From JBJXGC01 sp046154545 (GTDB lineage Bacteria; Chloroflexota; Dehalococcoidia; Tepidiformales; Tepidiformaceae), in contig JBJXGC010000303.1 of NCBI GenBank assembly GCA_046154545.1, positions 1 to 18,595 on the forward strand: DNA of 18,595 nt, written 5' to 3'. How positions within the stretch are numbered: position 1 is the stretch's first letter; every line of letters begins with the position of its first letter. Below, in pieces: positions 6,068 through 13,341 of this stretch. Below the pieces are notes generated by a model that was given only the letters and a program-made list of their open reading frames with translations, had not been told where the DNA came from and did no database searches. Position numbers and translations under genes: made by a program.

Positions 6068-8107
6068 ATGACCCGGCGGCGTCTCCTGATCGTCGTGCTT
6101 CCCATCGTCCTGGCGGCGGCCGCCTTGTTCATGTTGCAGTCCGCCGGCGCGGCCAACATTCTCGCCAACGGTGGCTTCGAGCAGTGGACCGGCGCCGAGC
6201 CCGACAACTGGTCACCCATGACGACCACCGTCACGAGGGCGACCACGCCCGCCGTGTCGGGATTCGCGGTTCAGATCGATGGGGACGGCCTCATCAAGCA
6301 GACACTGCCCGCCCTCCCCTTCGGCTCGTACACAGCCGCTGCCCACGCCGCCCGTCCTGCCGGGGCCGGCCAGGCGACCCTCAGACTGAGATTCCTCGAC
6401 AGCGGCTTCCAGCCCGTCGGCCAGGCCGACGCCGTCGCCACCGTTGCCAACGCCTTCACCCCTCTCAACGTGCTGGCGACGGCGCCCTCAGCGGCAGCCT
6501 GGGTCGAATTCGTCCTCCAGGGCGGCCCGGGCACGGTCTTCGACGCCGCCACCCTCGACGAAACGCCCGGCGCAACGCCGACGCCCGTCCCCACCGAGGT
6601 GCCACTCCCTACCGCCGTGCCGAGTGTGACTCCGGTCCCTCCCTCGCCGGGACCGACATCGCCCGGCGGGGGAGGGACCGTCGGTCCAACGCCGCAGTCG
6701 AGCCCTACCGTGCGGCCTACCTCCACACCCCGCCCGCCGACAGCCGCGCCGACGGCGAGAGCCCCCACCCAGGCCGTCGTCCGGACGCCCACCGCGGCCC
6801 GCCCGCGTTCGATTTCACCCGTCCGGCCCGAGCCGAACACCGACGCCGGCGGGCTCCTCGCGAACGGGGACTTCGAACGAGTCGATGACAGCCAACCCTC
6901 CTTCTGGCGCAAGTTCGGCGGCTCGATGTTCTCGGTCTCGACCTTCCACGGCGGGGCCACCGGCGGCCTCCTGCTCTCCGGAACCACATCCACGAAGTGG
7001 CTCTACCAGGATTCACCCGTCGAGCCCGGAGCGTGGTACGAAGGGCGGGCCTGGGCCCAGATCCCGTCCGGCGAGGGCGCGGTCTTCATCCGCCTCGCCT
7101 GGTACCCCACGCCCGATGCCTCCGGCCGCCGCATCGAAGCCGTGGACAGCGAGGAGTCGACCTCCCACAACTGGACCGAGCTCACCACCGGCCCCGTCCA
7201 GGCGCCCGCCGGAGCGCGCTCCGTCCGCTTCCGCCTGGTGCTGCGCCCACGCGGTCCGTCGTCCGCTGTCTTCGACGACGCCTCCCTCCTCGAAGTCGAT
7301 GAGCCCGCCGCGCCGGCGCCGGGCAAACGCGCGCCCGAAGAGGACGAGGAAGGGGAAGACCTGCCCTCCGGTATCCGGCTCCCTCAGCTCGCCTACGACG
7401 GCCTGGATGCACGGTCCCGCGACCAGTCAGCACCCGGGTTGCGCATCTCCGAAGTCCTGCCGGACCCCGCCGAACCGGGCACCGATGCCGCCTTCGAATG
7501 GGTCGAGCTGGTCAACGAAGGGGACACCGCCATCGACCTGAGCGGCTGGCGCCTCGGTGACGCGCGTCAGCTCGACCCCCTGCCCGCCACAATCGTGCCG
7601 CCCGGCGGTTCGGTCGTTGTTGCCGGGCGATCGGCCTTGCTCCCGGGCGATGTCACGGTAGTCCGCGTCGCCGACGGCCAGATAGGCAGCGGCCTGAACA
7701 ACGGCGGCGACAGTGTCCGCCTGGTGGCGCCGGACGGGTCCATCGCCGATGCCCTCTCGTTCGGGTCCGATTCGTCCATCTCTGACCCGGCGCCGCCTGC
7801 TCCCGGTGCCGGGCGTTCGCTTTACCGGGACCGGGGCGGCGGCTCCTGGGCCGTCTCGATAGCGCCCGGCCCGGGCCAGGCCGAGGCGGCACCGGCGGGC
7901 TCGGCGCCCACGGCTGCCGGCGCTGGCATCCAGGACGAGGCCGCCGCTGCCGACGCGGACGGCGATGGCTCCCGGCCACCGGTGGTAGCCGTTTCACGCA
8001 GTAGCAGCAACGCGCCGTACTATGTCCTTGGCGCACTCGCTGGCGCCGGCGCGTTTGGTCTCGCCGGCCTCGCCCGGCAGCGCTTCAGGCGGCGTGATGG
8101 CGGTTGA
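6068..8107 (+). CDS. Secreted, membrane-anchored CBM-like/lamin-tail domain protein
   Basis: This is a 679-residue modular surface protein. It has a Sec-type signal peptide (MTRRR, then a hydrophobic stretch to about residue 25, with AGA before the likely cleavage at 28-29). A first CBM4/9-like beta domain (about 29-165) opens with ILANGGFEQW. A Pro/Thr-rich linker (about 167-250) follows, then a second CBM-like domain (261-411) opening with LLANGDFERV and a short acidic linker with EEDEEGED. A lamin-tail domain (456-600) has LRISEVLPDP, EWVELVNEG, DLSGWRLGD and NNGGDSVRL. It ends with one membrane helix (about 650-668) and a basic tail RFRRRDGG, with no LPXTG motif. The function is unknown; extracellular binding or envelope architecture is likely. 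It overlaps the next gene by 11 bp. Confidence 0.85.
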   Translation: MTRRRLLIVVLPIVLAAAALFMLQSAGAANILANGGFEQWTGAEPDNWSPMTTTVTRATTPAVSGFAVQIDGDGLIKQTLPALPFGSYTAAAHAARPAGAGQATLRLRFLDSGFQPVGQADAVATVANAFTPLNVLATAPSAAAWVEFVLQGGPGTVFDAATLDETPGATPTPVPTEVPLPTAVPSVTPVPPSPGPTSPGGGGTVGPTPQSSPTVRPTSTPRPPTAAPTARAPTQAVVRTPTAARPRSISPVRPEPNTDAGGLLANGDFERVDDSQPSFWRKFGGSMFSVSTFHGGATGGLLLSGTTSTKWLYQDSPVEPGAWYEGRAWAQIPSGEGAVFIRLAWYPTPDASGRRIEAVDSEESTSHNWTELTTGPVQAPAGARSVRFRLVLRPRGPSSAVFDDASLLEVDEPAAPAPGKRAPEEDEEGEDLPSGIRLPQLAYDGLDARSRDQSAPGLRISEVLPDPAEPGTDAAFEWVELVNEGDTAIDLSGWRLGDARQLDPLPATIVPPGGSVVVAGRSALLPGDVTVVRVADGQIGSGLNNGGDSVRLVAPDGSIADALSFGSDSSISDPAPPAPGAGRSLYRDRGGGSWAVSIAPGPGQAEAAPAGSAPTAAGAGIQDEAAAADADGDGSRPPVVAVSRSSSNAPYYVLGALAGAGAFGLAGLARQRFRRRDGG

Positions 8108-8975
8108 ACGGCTCCAGAAGATCCTCTCGAACGCGGGCGTGGCGTCGCGCCGCACGTCTGAGGAGATGATCCTCGCCAGGCGCGTCGCGGTGAACGGCGT
8201 CATCCAGGCCACGCTGGGCGCCCGCGCTGACCCCGAGGTCGATGAGGTGACCGTCGATGGCGTACCCGCCCTTCGCGGCCGCTACCGCTACTTCATGCTC
8301 AACAAGCCCACCGGCTTCGTCACGACCGCCCGCGATGAGCAGGGCCGCGCTACCGTCCTCGATCTTGTCCCCATCGGCGACATCCAGCTTCACCCCGTCG
8401 GGCGACTTGATATCGACAGCGAAGGCCTCCTCATCCTCACGAACGACGGGAACCTGACGGCCATGCTGACCCACCCGAAGCACGAAGTGGAGAAGGAATA
8501 CCTCGTCGCCCTCGACGCCCTCCCCTCCAAGGTCGACCTCGCCCGGCTCGTCCGCGGCGTCGTCTCTGAGGGCGAGCGCTTGCGCGCGGCCTCCGTCAAG
8601 CCCGCCTCCGCGCCACCCCCGGACGCAGTCGAAGAAGGCGAAGCGGCCGCGCCCACGGCCTGGGTGGTGGTGGTGATGAAGGAGGGTCGCAAGCGCGAGG
8701 TGCGCCGGATGTTCGCCGCCCTGGGCCGCACGGTTACTCAGCTCCGCCGCATCCGTGTCGGCGCCCTCCGCCTTGGGACGCTCGGCTCCGGCGCCTTCCG
8801 CGAACTCAGCGATGAAGAGGTCGTGGCCCTCTACGAATCCGTAAAGAAGCTCGCGTGGTCGCCACCGCAAACATCGCCTACCATCCCGCCATGGCCACAA
8901 CCACGCGGCTCCGCGGCCCCATCGCCATTGACGGCCCGGCCGCGTCCGGCAAGACGAGCGTCGGCCAAGCGCTAG
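8097..8975 (+). CDS. rluB: RsuA/RluB-family rRNA pseudouridine synthase
   Basis: This 292-residue enzyme converts uridine to pseudouridine in rRNA. ATG 8097 gives MAVERLQKILSNAGVASRR, the start of an S4 RNA-binding domain (about 1-60). The catalytic domain has HPVGRLDIDSEGLLILTNDG with catalytic Asp105, plus KPTGFVTT and KEGRKREVRRMF. Whether the target is 23S (RluB) or 16S (RsuA) rRNA cannot be fixed from motifs; a position beside cmk favours RluB. The last 28 codons overlap the cmk gene in another frame and encode a Pro/Arg-rich tail unlike the family, so they look like read-out of the cmk region. The start overlaps the lamin-tail gene, implying co-transcription. Confidence 0.9.
   Translation: MAVERLQKILSNAGVASRRTSEEMILARRVAVNGVIQATLGARADPEVDEVTVDGVPALRGRYRYFMLNKPTGFVTTARDEQGRATVLDLVPIGDIQLHPVGRLDIDSEGLLILTNDGNLTAMLTHPKHEVEKEYLVALDALPSKVDLARLVRGVVSEGERLRAASVKPASAPPPDAVEEGEAAAPTAWVVVVMKEGRKREVRRMFAALGRTVTQLRRIRVGALRLGTLGSGAFRELSDEEVVALYESVKKLAWSPPQTSPTIPPWPQPRGSAAPSPLTARPRPARRASAKR
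8879..8884 (+). promoter_or_regulatory. Candidate internal -10 box TACCAT before cmk
   Basis: TACCAT lies inside the end of the pseudouridine synthase gene, 6 nt before the ATG at 8891. The spacing fits a leaderless start. It matches TAnnnT only and has no clear -35, so it is tentative. Confidence 0.3.
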
Positions 8976-10432
8976 CGGAAGAACTCGGCTTCGGTTTCCT
9001 CGATACCGGCCTGATGTACCGCGCCTTCGCCCTTGCCGCCGCGCGGGCCGGCATCGACCCTGGCGATGCGGCGGCCTGCGGCGCCCTGGCCGAGCGCCTC
9101 GAACTCGCCGTCTCCACGGCTCTTCCCGCCCGCGTCCTCCTCGGTGGCGAGGATGTCACGGAACTCCTGCACACCGGCGCCATCGACCAGTCCGTCAGCG
9201 CGTACAGCGGCATACCGGCCGTCCGCGCCGCCATGATCGCCCGCCAACGCGAGATCGCGCACCGGGGACGCGTGATCCTCGCGGGCCGCGACATCGGCAA
9301 CGTCGTCATCCCTGACGCGCCCCTGAAGCTCTTCATCACCGCTTCGCCCGAAGAGCGGGCACGGCGGCGGAACGCCCAGGCCGCCTCGGATGTGCGCGAG
9401 ATCCTCGTGCGGGACGAGCGCGACCATCAGACCACGCCCCTCGCCGCCGCGCCCGGCGCGGTCGTACTCGATAGCACCGCAATGACGCCCGCCGAGGTCC
9501 TCGCCCGCGCCCTCGCCGCGGCCCGCGCCGCCGAGGGTCAGCCTTCGTCCGACCCCGCCCCGGAGCCCGCTCAGCCGCACTCGTCCGAGCGCGGCCGGGA
9601 GGCCGCTCCACACAATTCGTCCAACCGCGCCCGGGAGACCGCCCCCCACGAACCCTCCGAGCGCGGCCGGGAGGCCGCTCAACAGCACCCGTCCCAACCG
9701 CGCCGCGCCCGTCGGCGTCTCCCGCTCCGCCGCAAGGTCACCTGGGCCACCTTCGTCCCGGCCTTCTACTGGGGTGGCACCTATCTCCTCCGCTTCCTTC
9801 TCGCCGTCATCACCCGCTGGAAGGTCATCGGCCGCGAGCGCGTGCCCGCCACCGGCGCCCTCATGGTCGTCTCCAACCACCTCAGCAACACCGACCCGGC
9901 GATCATCAGCGCCGCCGTCCTTGGCCACGGCCGCATCCGGTTCATGGCCAAGATCGAACTCTTTCACGGCTTCTTCGGCGTGCTTTGCCGGCTCTGGGGC
10001 GCCTTCCCCGTGCGCCGCTTTGACGCCGATGTCGGCGCCATGCTCAACGCCGAGCGCATCCTCAAGCGCGGCGAGGCCCTGGGCATGTTCCCCGAAGGCA
10101 CCCGCAGCCGCACCGGCTACCTCGGCTCGGCCCACCCTGGCACCGCCCTCATCGCCCTCCGCTCCGGCGCGACCGTCTTACCCTGCGCCATCACCGGTAC
10201 CGAACGGCTGAAGAGCATCCCGGCCCTGTTCACGAAGCCTCGCGTCAGCGTGACGATCGGTGAGCCGATCGCGGTGAGCCCCGTCCGCCGTCCGACCGAG
10301 GCACAGGTAAGCGCCCTCACGGACCGGATCTTTTCCGAGATCAGCGCCCTATTACCCGCCCAATACCGCGCCCCCTATACTGGGGATGAGGCAGAACAGA
10401 CAGCGCATGGCGATCATCCTCCGGGCAAGTGA
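8891..10432 (+). CDS. cmk-plsC: Cytidylate kinase - 1-acyl-glycerol-3-phosphate acyltransferase fusion
   Basis: This is a 513-residue two-enzyme fusion. Residues 8-212 form cytidylate kinase (CMP/dCMP phosphorylation by ATP), with P-loop GPAASGKT (15-22), DTGLMYRA (38-45), AGRDIGNVV (131-139) and RDERD (174-178). Residues 213-280 are a polar linker containing a 12-residue tandem repeat and then a basic run RRARRR. Residues about 281-490 form a PlsC acyltransferase, which makes phosphatidate at the membrane. It has a hydrophobic helix (about 289-307), NHLSNTDP with the HxxxxD pair His330/Asp335, and FPEGTRSRTG (400-409). Both halves keep their core motifs. cmk and plsC are neighbours in many genomes; here they are one frame without a stop. 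ATG 8891 is chosen; an in-frame GTG 8855 is possible. Confidence 0.92.
   Translation: MATTTRLRGPIAIDGPAASGKTSVGQALAEELGFGFLDTGLMYRAFALAAARAGIDPGDAAACGALAERLELAVSTALPARVLLGGEDVTELLHTGAIDQSVSAYSGIPAVRAAMIARQREIAHRGRVILAGRDIGNVVIPDAPLKLFITASPEERARRRNAQAASDVREILVRDERDHQTTPLAAAPGAVVLDSTAMTPAEVLARALAAARAAEGQPSSDPAPEPAQPHSSERGREAAPHNSSNRARETAPHEPSERGREAAQQHPSQPRRARRRLPLRRKVTWATFVPAFYWGGTYLLRFLLAVITRWKVIGRERVPATGALMVVSNHLSNTDPAIISAAVLGHGRIRFMAKIELFHGFFGVLCRLWGAFPVRRFDADVGAMLNAERILKRGEALGMFPEGTRSRTGYLGSAHPGTALIALRSGATVLPCAITGTERLKSIPALFTKPRVSVTIGEPIAVSPVRRPTEAQVSALTDRIFSEISALLPAQYRAPYTGDEAEQTAHGDHPPGK
9572..9679 (+). repeat. 36-bp in-frame tandem repeat (3 copies) in the fusion linker
   Basis: Three 36-bp units encode QPHSSERGREAA, PHNSSNRARETA and PHEPSERGREAA. 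The first and third share a long exact core, with GAGCGCGGCCGGGAGGCCGCT at 9587-9607 and again at 9659-9679; the middle copy is diverged. A weaker fourth unit (QQHPSQPRRARR) follows. The unit length is a multiple of three, so copy-number change would keep the frame. Confidence 0.85.
10376..10381 (+). promoter_or_regulatory. -10 box TATACT upstream of ispH
   Basis: TATACT is a near-consensus -10 inside the end of the plsC region. It would start a transcript around 10386-10389, close to the alternative ATG at 10386 and 18-21 nt before ATG 10407. No strong -35 is visible; TTACCC at 10352-10357 is a poor candidate. Confidence 0.4.
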
Positions 10433-11336
10433 AATGGGTTTCTGCATGGGCGTGCGTCGCGCCGTGCAGATCATGGAAGACGAAGCCACACCAGAGAGCC
10501 CCGTCTACAGCGTGGGCGAAATCGTCCACAACCCCCATGTCGTCCGCGGCCTCGAGGCCGTCGGCGTCCGCCAGCTTCCCGGCCCCGACGAGGTCGAGGG
10601 TGATATCGGCGTGGCCACCGTCGCCGCTGTCAGCCACGGCCGCATCGCTATCACCGCTCACGGCGTGGGCGAGCGGGTCGTCCGCGAACTCCAGGCCAGT
10701 GGCCTTGAGATCGTCGATACCACCTGTCCCATCGTCACCCGCGCCCAGCGCTACGCCCAGAAGTTCGTCCGCGACGGCTGGCACCTCCTCGTCTTCGGAG
10801 ACCCCGGCCACAAAGAGGTCCGCGGCATCATGGGCTGGACGCTCGACGCCGATGGCCTCTCCCAGGCGACCATCGTCCAATCCCCCGAACTCGGCGCCCT
10901 CCGCCGTGTCATCGAAGAGTTCCCCGGCGGTTTCCCCAACAAGCTCGGCGTCATGGTCCAGACCACCCACAAGATCGAGGACTTCGCCCGCTTCGTATCG
11001 AACGTCATGCTCCTCCAGCGGGACCACAACTTCGAACTTCACGTCGTGAATACACTCTGCCACGCCACCACCGGCCAGCAGGAGGCGGCTGCCCGGCTCG
11101 CCCAGCAGGTCGAAATCGTCGTCGTCGTCGGGGGCAAGAAGAGCGCGAACACCCGTCACCTCACCGAGGTCTGCCGCGAGCACGGGGCTGAGGCCTTCCA
11201 CGTCGAGGACGCAAGCGAACTCGACCCGGCCTGGTTCGCCGGGAAGACCCGGATCGGCCTCACCGCCGGCGCTTCGACCCCGGACTACTCCATCGACGCT
11301 GTCGAAGCCCGCCTCCGCGAGCTCCTCCCCGACTGA
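10407..11336 (+). CDS. ispH: 4-hydroxy-3-methylbut-2-enyl diphosphate reductase
   Basis: This 309-residue Fe-S enzyme catalyses the last step of the MEP pathway, reducing HMBPP to IPP and DMAPP. The three cluster cysteines are Cys13 (GFCMGVRRAV), Cys107 (DTTCPIV) and Cys218 (VNTLCHAT). Substrate-pocket residues appear in EIVHNPHVV (His41), TAHGVG (His85), GHKEVRG (His135, Glu137), QTTHKIED, GGKKSANTRHL and TAGASTPDYSI. ATG 10407 aligns with the family start; ATG 10386 would add seven residues. The gene overlaps the end of the Cmk-PlsC gene by 26 bp and joins the next gene as TGATG. The enzyme needs single electrons from ferredoxin or flavodoxin, and ferredoxin genes lie 1.4 kb downstream. IspH marks this organism as a MEP-pathway user. 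Confidence 0.95.
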   Translation: MAIILRASEMGFCMGVRRAVQIMEDEATPESPVYSVGEIVHNPHVVRGLEAVGVRQLPGPDEVEGDIGVATVAAVSHGRIAITAHGVGERVVRELQASGLEIVDTTCPIVTRAQRYAQKFVRDGWHLLVFGDPGHKEVRGIMGWTLDADGLSQATIVQSPELGALRRVIEEFPGGFPNKLGVMVQTTHKIEDFARFVSNVMLLQRDHNFELHVVNTLCHATTGQQEAAARLAQQVEIVVVVGGKKSANTRHLTEVCREHGAEAFHVEDASELDPAWFAGKTRIGLTAGASTPDYSIDAVEARLRELLPD

Positions 11337-12736
11337 TGCGTCCCGCCACTCCGGCCCTCATCTCCGGCGTCCGTCCCGGTTCGCTTGCCGATGAGGCTGG
11401 CCTCGCCGCCGGCGATTCCATCGTCGCCCTCGATGGGCGCACGCTCCGTGACGTTGTCGATTACCAGTTCTACCAGGCCGAAGCGGAAGTCGAGTTGCAT
11501 GTCCGGCGCGCCGACGGCCTCGACGACCTCATCGTCTTCGAGAAGGAGATCGACGAAGACCTCGGCCTCGAGTTCGAACGCGCCACCTGGGACGAGGTCA
11601 CGCTCTGCAACAACAACTGCTTCTTCTGCTTCCTCAAGGGGCTACCGAAGGGCATGCGGAAGACGCTTTATGTCAAGGACGACGACTACCGCCTGAGCTT
11701 CCTCCACGGCAACTTCGTCACCCTCACGAACCTGACCGAGGCCGACTGGGCGCGGCTCGACGAACAACGCCTCAGTCCCTTGAACGTCTCCGTCCACGCT
11801 ACGGAGCTCGACCTCCGCCGCCACATGCTCGCCAACGACAGCGCCCCCGACATCATCGCCCAGCTCCGCCGCCTCGGTGCTCTCGGCCTCCGCGCCCACA
11901 CCCAGATCGTCCTCTGCCCCGGCGTCAACGACGGCCCCCACCTGGAGCGGTCCGTCCGCGACCTCGCCGCCCTCTACCCCACCGTCCAGACCATCTCCGT
12001 CGTCCCCGTAGGGGCCAGTCCGAAGCTCGAAGACTGGTCGCTCTCGCGCGACCACATCGAACTCGTCCGTGCCACCCCGGAATACGCGCGTGGTGTCGTC
12101 TCCCTCCTCCGCCCGCTCCAGGCCGAGTTCCGCCGCACACACGGCGCCACCGTCGTCCAGTGCAGCGACGAGTACTACATCACCGCCGGCCTTCGCATCC
12201 CCACCCGCCCGTCCTACGACGGATTCCCCCAGTACGAGAACGGCATCGGCATGGTCCGCACCATGCTCGACGACTGGCAGCGCACCCGCCGCCGCCTGCT
12301 CAAGCTGGGCGCCCTACTCGCCACGTCCGGCAAGACCCCCCGTACCGCCGTCATCGCCACAGCCACCCTGATCGCCCCGCTACTCGCGGAGATCGCCGCC
12401 GAGTTCTCCAGCCTGACCGGGACGCGGGTCGAAGTCGTCCCGGTCACGAACACCATCTTCGGCGAACGCGTCAACGTCAGCGGTCTCCTCTGCGGCCAGG
12501 ACTATCTCCGCGCCCTCTCCGGCTATCGGCCCGACTGTTTCATCCTCCCCCGTCCCAGCCTCGATTACTTCGGCCGCCAGTTCCTCGACAGCATGCCAGT
12601 GGAGGATGTCGAGGCGTCACTCGGCGCCCCCCTCACCTTCGCCAGTCAGTGGAGCGAAGTGCTCAAGATCCTCGAACACGGACCCACCAGCCCGTCCCCG
12701 AACACAGCCTCGAACGGCGCCTTCTGGAGCGAGTAG
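11336..12736 (+). CDS. DUF512 PDZ/radical SAM protein
   Basis: This 466-residue protein starts at an ATG sharing one base with the ispH stop (TGATG). An N-terminal PDZ-like domain (about 8-65) has GVRPGSLADEAGLAAGD and ALDGRTLRDVVDY. The radical SAM centre is Cys91-x3-Cys95-x2-Cys98 (CNNNCFFCF), followed by KGLPKGMRKTLYVKDDDYR and FLHGNFVTLTN. Other family segments are LNVSVHAT and AHTQIVLCPGVNDG. The C-terminal half is the DUF512 domain, with SDEYY and YPQYENGIGM-like sequence (FPQYENGIGM). The family is widespread but has no established reaction. It needs a reductant for its [4Fe-4S] cluster, and the two ferredoxin genes directly downstream are plausible sources (inference). Confidence 0.92.
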   Translation: MRPATPALISGVRPGSLADEAGLAAGDSIVALDGRTLRDVVDYQFYQAEAEVELHVRRADGLDDLIVFEKEIDEDLGLEFERATWDEVTLCNNNCFFCFLKGLPKGMRKTLYVKDDDYRLSFLHGNFVTLTNLTEADWARLDEQRLSPLNVSVHATELDLRRHMLANDSAPDIIAQLRRLGALGLRAHTQIVLCPGVNDGPHLERSVRDLAALYPTVQTISVVPVGASPKLEDWSLSRDHIELVRATPEYARGVVSLLRPLQAEFRRTHGATVVQCSDEYYITAGLRIPTRPSYDGFPQYENGIGMVRTMLDDWQRTRRRLLKLGALLATSGKTPRTAVIATATLIAPLLAEIAAEFSSLTGTRVEVVPVTNTIFGERVNVSGLLCGQDYLRALSGYRPDCFILPRPSLDYFGRQFLDSMPVEDVEASLGAPLTFASQWSEVLKILEHGPTSPSPNTASNGAFWSE

Positions 12737-12749
12737 CCTGCCTGCCGCC

Positions 12750-12758
12750 TGCTACACT
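12750..12758 (+). promoter_or_regulatory. Extended -10 (TGC TACACT) for a leaderless ferredoxin transcript
   Basis: TG-N-TACACT occurs in the 28-bp gap before the ferredoxin gene. The hexamer ends 6 nt before ATG 12765, and no Shine-Dalgarno sequence lies between. The extended -10 could make up for the missing -35, with transcription starting at the A of the start codon. Confidence 0.55.
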
Positions 12759-12764
12759 TGAGAC

Positions 12765-13076
12765 ATGCCCCGCGTCCTCGTCGAACCCTCCGGCATCGAG
12801 CTCCTGGCCGACGATGGCGAGTCCGTCATGGACGCCGCCGAGCGCGCCGGCTACTTCTGGCCCGTGGGCTGCGCGAAGAACGGGGAATGCACCAACTGCG
12901 CCATGCAGGTCATCTCCGGGATTGGCCGCCTCAGCACCATCGGGCGCTACGAACGGGCGAACCTCCTCCGCCAGCGTGGTCCCCGTGCCGTCGATGACCC
13001 ACGTCTCCGCCTCGCCTGCCAGGCGCGTGTGCATGGCGATGTTGTCGTGTATAAGCGAGGAGTCGAACCATTCTGA
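12765..13076 (+). CDS. [2Fe-2S] plant-type ferredoxin
   Basis: This 103-residue single-domain electron carrier has cysteines 36, 42, 45 and 85 (CAKNGECTNC and LACQARVHG). They form the C-x5-C-x2-C ... C pattern of the plant/adrenodoxin-like 2Fe-2S fold. The EPSGIELLADDGESVMDAA segment is the usual N-terminal beta-grasp part. It probably shuttles electrons to an oxidoreductase in the cytosol. It sits just downstream of the radical SAM gene and 18 bp before a second ferredoxin gene. The start is ATG 12765, placed right after an extended -10 box. Confidence 0.92.
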   Translation: MPRVLVEPSGIELLADDGESVMDAAERAGYFWPVGCAKNGECTNCAMQVISGIGRLSTIGRYERANLLRQRGPRAVDDPRLRLACQARVHGDVVVYKRGVEPF

Positions 13077-13081
13077 GCGGC

Positions 13082-13086
13082 GGAGG
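13082..13086 (+). promoter_or_regulatory. Shine-Dalgarno GGAGG deciding a GTG start
   Basis: GGAGG lies 8 nt before the GTG at 13095 in the short gap between the two ferredoxin genes. It supports that GTG as the start of the 7Fe ferredoxin. Confidence 0.75.
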
Positions 13087-13094
13087 GGACGAGC

Positions 13095-13337
13095 GTGCCC
13101 TACATCATCACTGAGCCCTGCATCGGCGTGAAAGACGCATCCTGCGTCGATGTCTGTCCGGTCGATTGCATCCATACCGCGGACGACGCGCCCCAGTACT
13201 ACATCAACCCGGACCAGTGCATCGATTGCGCGGCCTGTGAGACGGCCTGCCCGGTGACAGCCATCTTCCACGAGTACGACCTGTCCGAGGTTCAGAAGCC
13301 CTACATCCAAATCAACGCCGAATTCTTCAGGCGTTAG
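13095..13337 (+). CDS. fdxA: 7Fe (3Fe-4S/4Fe-4S) ferredoxin
   Basis: This is an 80-residue ferredoxin. The N-terminus PYIITEPCIGVKDASCVDVC is typical of Azotobacter FdI/FdxA-type proteins. By that family's pattern, Cys9, Cys17 and Cys52 would hold a 3Fe-4S cluster and Cys21, Cys42, Cys45 and Cys48 a 4Fe-4S cluster, with Cys25 free. The first motif has C-x7-C-x3-CP, and the second CIDCAACETACP is complete. The C-terminus is shorter than in the roughly 106-residue Azotobacter-like proteins. It is a low-potential electron carrier, possibly serving IspH, the radical SAM protein or an unseen partner. GTG start with GGAGG upstream. Confidence 0.92.
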   Translation: MPYIITEPCIGVKDASCVDVCPVDCIHTADDAPQYYINPDQCIDCAACETACPVTAIFHEYDLSEVQKPYIQINAEFFRR

Positions 13338-13341
13338 CGCG

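Noticed and set aside
6600..6830. Repetitive Pro/Thr-coding stretch considered as a CRISPR or DNA repeat array
   Set aside because: There is no regular repeat-spacer spacing; it is a low-complexity protein linker.
6055..6888. 277-codon plus-strand frame overlapping the lamin-tail gene
   Set aside because: Arg/Pro-rich product typical of an off-frame reading in GC-rich DNA; the overlapping frame has a signal peptide and domains.
8972..10135. Long minus-strand open frame (387 codons) opposite the Cmk-PlsC gene
   Set aside because: Composition is low-complexity Gly/Ala/Asp-rich and it lies wholly opposite a motif-rich gene; it is a GC-bias shadow.
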